The notes under the pieces: generated by a model
Seen by the model: the letters and a program-made list of their open reading frames with translations, nothing else
Database searches by the model: none
What the model was told of the DNA's origin: nothing
Translations under genes and position numbers: made by a program
Part shown: positions 61,901-64,000 of the stretch, piece after piece
How positions within the stretch are numbered: the stretch's first letter is position 1
Layout of the letters: each line of letters starts with the position of its first letter
Source of the DNA: Mesostigma viride
Taxonomy: Eukaryota; Streptophyta; Mesostigmatophyceae; Mesostigmatales; Mesostigmataceae
DNA: 64,000 bases
Reading direction: 5' to 3'
NCBI GenBank assembly: GCA_009746045.1
Contig: RPFO01000017.1
Location: forward strand, 2,724,040 to 2,788,039

Positions 61901-63555
61901 CAACCACCCAGCTCTTCATCTGTCTAGCACGCACAGTCAAGCCCATGTCTGCTAGAAAAGTTTGCGGCTCTCGCGGTTTGTGGGCACGCTCTGCAGTGGG
62001 TCACTGTACCCTTTGATGGTGACATTATACTCGATACAGTCTAGCTGCTCAGACGAGCAAAATGATCAACCAGCAATTCTTTGGACAAAAACAAAATATG
62101 CCATCGCGAAATGCTGGCTAGATACCATCCAAAAGGCACTTGCCTGATGTGCGAGCGCAGGAGGCGTGAGGAGACGAGGGTGACTTGGGGTGACAATGTG
62201 GTCTCCGTTCCTTGACAACCACTAAGCGTTGCCGATACGGTGGTCAACATGCTACTTCTGGATAATGGTGACCAACCATGATAGAAAAGGAATCTGGTAC
62301 TGTGGGGGAGGGGGGGGGGGGAGGAGCAGTGTGGTGGCGGCGGCGGCAGCGGCGGTGGCAGCGGCAGCGGAGTTGGGGGTTGGGGTTTCAGGTGCCCGCA
62401 CATGGCCATGAAACACTACTGTACCTGTGCCAGGGACCCCAGCGTGCTCCACAGAGCCAGTTCCAGCCCAGCGGCAGCCAGTTGCCCCCCCTGGTGGCTT
62501 TCGCTTGGTGTCTTCCCCATCAGGGCCGGGTCACCCCCAGGGGGTGCGGGTTCCCCCTGGCTGCCGGCTCCCACTTCCCCAGCGCCATCTTTGTCCGCTT
62601 GTTTGTTGCTTCGCAGAAGCACGGGAATGTAGAGCAAGGCCGCAAGGCCTGCATGAGGGGTTCGTTCCATAAATTGGCATGTGGGTGGGCGCACGAAGTA
62701 TGTGCAGGGCAGATAATGTCCATGTCGGAGTGTGACGGCAAAAAACACTGTCAACGCTAAGTAATCCAGAGCATAAATCGATCTAACCTAAGGTATGTAT
62801 CTTTCCCCGGGTGGCACTAGGTGTAACCTTGTAAGATACTGCCGACCCCTAAGACTAGGTACTGCCGAGGTACCTTGTAAAGTGCTGTCAACCCCTACGA
62901 CACGACGAGAAGGAGGGAGGGTGCCCGGGCTTCTCTCACTACCAGGAGGCAGGCCACAGCGCTGGGAAGGATGAAACATTGGCAGCGGCGCACTAATGCT
63001 GACCACGTACGACAGAGAACGCCACAAACCAGGGGCCCCAACAAACAAGGGCCTACAAGAAAATGCAACAAGCAGATGATGGTCGTAGCAGATGCCACAA
63101 GCATATGTGGTTGTAATGCGGTGCTGGAAAGGCGTTCCACCTGAGAGCAACGCAGTCTACCAAGTACAGGAGAGAATTAGGGAAAGGGTGCCCATTGTTC
63201 GTAGTTTGCGCGAAAAAGGCATGCTTAAGCACGTACCCGACCTTAGAACGGTCAGATCGTTGGCCGACGGCGGGCTATTCGCCGAGTACACGAACTTCAG
63301 AGCAGGGCCAAATGTCCCCCACAGCAAAGGCACGCATAGGAGGTTCAGCTTGGCTTGAACATTAGGAGGCAGATTGCGCAACCCTTGACTTTGCTTCATC
63401 GAAGAGTTCGGCGAAGTAGATTTAATTTCCTCCCTGAGTGCAGTAATGCAATGCCAGGACCCAGGGCGGGGCCGTCCACTTATAATTAGTGCACGGTGGG
63501 GCTGTATATTCAATGGACAAACAAAATGTAGTTGAGAGCATGTCCCCAGTGTCAT
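46929..63555 (-). CDS. EamA/DMT-family transporter, possibly plastid-targeted
   Basis: The minus-strand exons are 63555-63237, then either the proximal (59883-59660, 58804-58526) or the distal copy (62648-62425, 61571-61293) of exons 2-3, then 58089-58005, 48731-48508 and 47099-46929. Using one copy gives 433 residues with all phases matching. Two EamA repeats of about five helices each are visible: [19 protein letters not shown] to [13 protein letters not shown], and [15 protein letters not shown] to [20 protein letters not shown]. The ~75-residue N-terminal extension rich in Ser, Arg and Pro resembles an organellar transit peptide (inference). DMT carriers export or exchange small metabolites, and the substrate is unknown. 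Intron 4 is 9273 bp, nearly all satellite. The proximal copy of exon 1 also begins with its own ATG (60583, [11 protein letters not shown]). Confidence 0.8.
48260..48480 (+). repeat. Possible tRNA-derived SINE in the EamA intron
   Basis: The block GTGCAAGAGGTCCTGTGTTC with a B-box-like TTCGAATCC ends in GTACCAACAAATTT. Upstream is TGGCTATAGCTTGGG, a weak A-box candidate. The similar block near 19290-19330 and a shared GTAGTACTCCTAC suggest a dispersed family. The stems do not fold into a true tRNA. Confidence 0.35.
48973..57582. repeat. 36-bp satellite array, about 239 units
   Basis: Head-to-tail 36-bp units read CCCATGGCTACGGAACAC followed by CCATTACTCCAATAGCAA, repeated for 8.6 kb with very few indels (one base lost near 52771, two near 54756). 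Variant positions are limited: AGCAA/ACCAA, GAACA/GAACG, CCATGG/CCGTGG and AATA/AATG. Because 36 is divisible by three and most frames lack stops, giant open frames appear on both strands; they are not genes. Outermost units are more degenerate (48973-49050, 57560-57582), the usual pattern for an array homogenised from its centre. The whole array lies within EamA intron 4. Confidence 0.97.
57640..57713 (+). mobile_element. LINE-like 3' terminus at the satellite's right edge
   Basis: CTCTCCCAACGGAGGCACGT followed by (GAAT)4 matches the terminal block of the family B LINE and the half-LINE but has a different tail repeat. No coding part remains between it and the satellite. Confidence 0.5.
58154..60578. 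repeat. Tandem segmental duplication, proximal copy
   Basis: This 2425-bp segment is essentially identical to 60921-63343, except for a 2-bp difference in a GGGGGTAA run (58848 region). It contains the core of EamA exon 1 and all of exons 2 and 3, plus their introns. It connects to the downstream exons at 58089 and beyond. Confidence 0.95.
60579..60920. other. Unique spacer between the duplicated segments
   Basis: 342 bp with no counterpart elsewhere in the window. It contains a MITE-like element (60785-60911) and, at its left edge, the CAT that gives the proximal exon 1 copy an in-frame ATG. Confidence 0.7.
60785..60911. mobile_element. 127-bp MITE-like element with 14-bp terminal inverted repeats
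   Basis: It begins TACGGCTGATTAAC and ends GTTAATCAGCCGTA, with TA on both outer sides, consistent with a TA target-site duplication of the Tc1/mariner type. Inside are two copies of TTTCCCGTTCA(T/G)TCTGAAC. It has no coding capacity. Confidence 0.75.
60921..63343. repeat. Tandem segmental duplication, distal copy
   Basis: This is the 2423-bp counterpart of 58154-60578. It joins the unique 5' part of EamA exon 1 (63344-63555) and so carries the native start, but it lacks direct continuity with exons 4-6. Confidence 0.95.
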
Positions 63556-64000
63556 GCTAAACCGCGGAACTAGGGTATCACTATGTTTACTCAATTCCCC
63601 AGCGGCACCTTGCGATTTCTGCCTTCTGAAGGGTCCAGCACCCTAAGCAACGTCCATGGCTTAAAGGTATGCGTTGTTAGTATCGCGTTCCGAGTTTGTG
63701 TCGACATGCCAAAAAAAATTCACGCTACGTTGGTTAGCGTGATGCGTAGTCGTCGCCGGGTGCCCAAGAAGGTTACCTTTTGCGTACTAAGGATACTGTG
63801 GCAAAAAACTATTTTGATACAATTATGTCATGACCGGACATGGAGATGGTGAATGTGAATGTTGCGTCTACATCAATAACGTGCGACCTACATCAATAAC
63901 ATCATCTATGAACCGTGAAGTGGACACCGATCACTTTCCAGGTAAATAGGTGTACGTTTATTCCAAATATAGCCAGTAGTTAATCCCTGCTAAGCCTAGG
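63556..64000. other. Region upstream of the EamA gene
   Basis: It probably contains the EamA promoter. A plus-strand frame starting at 63583 (MFTQFPSGTLRFLPSEGSST) is followed by a donor-like AAAGGTATGC at 63664-63673. It could be a first exon of a divergent gene that continues beyond the right edge, but no family was recognised. ACCTACATCAATAACATC-like duplication occurs at 63868-63903. Confidence 0.3.

Overview
This is a nuclear fragment from a eukaryote. Every gene I could rebuild is split by GT-AG spliceosomal introns, and intergenic DNA and introns are full of non-LTR retrotransposons, minisatellites and dispersed repeats. A long kinesin-3 motor with an FHA domain, two mitochondrial proteins (MZM1/LYRM7-like and frataxin), a GT29 sialyltransferase-like enzyme and a possibly plastid-type EamA transporter suggest a unicellular, probably flagellated alga. 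The lineage is an inference; nothing here fixes it.

Layout. 1-2.2 kb: first exon of a PWWP-domain gene (minus), with a 135-bp dispersed repeat near the left edge. 3.1-4.5 kb: MZM1/LYRM7 assembly factor (plus). 5.98-8.34 kb: nested retrotransposons, in which an ORF1-only half-LINE has inserted into the 3' end of a 5'-truncated LINE; both have target-site duplications. 8.46-10.5 kb: GT29 gene (minus), divergent from frataxin (plus, five exons, 11.65-16.14 kb). 16.1-19.8 kb: repeat-rich spacer with another LINE. 19.8-39.6 kb: an 18-exon kinesin-3 gene (minus, 1951 codons, all splice phases agreeing). One of its introns holds a 1257-bp nested fold-back element built from three copies of a perfect 78-bp palindrome. 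40.7-44.0 kb: a SMIM8-like membrane protein and RNA polymerase I subunit RPA12, 117 bp apart on the plus strand. 44.5-46.5 kb: two LINE fragments and a long tetranucleotide tract. 46.9-63.6 kb: an EamA/DMT transporter gene (minus). One of its introns contains an 8.6-kb array of a 36-bp satellite, and its first exons lie in a recent 2.4-kb tandem duplication.

There is no operon-like functional cluster. MZM1 and frataxin both serve mitochondrial Fe-S or respiratory assembly, but their proximity may be chance. The strongest anomalies are the fold-back element with ITR-like palindromes and iteron-like repeats, the kinesin-3 ending in a CaaX box with no PH domain found, the half-LINE, and the intronic satellite with its higher-order structure. 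Exon coordinates were derived by hand from splice consensus, reading phase and family similarity; no transcript data were available.
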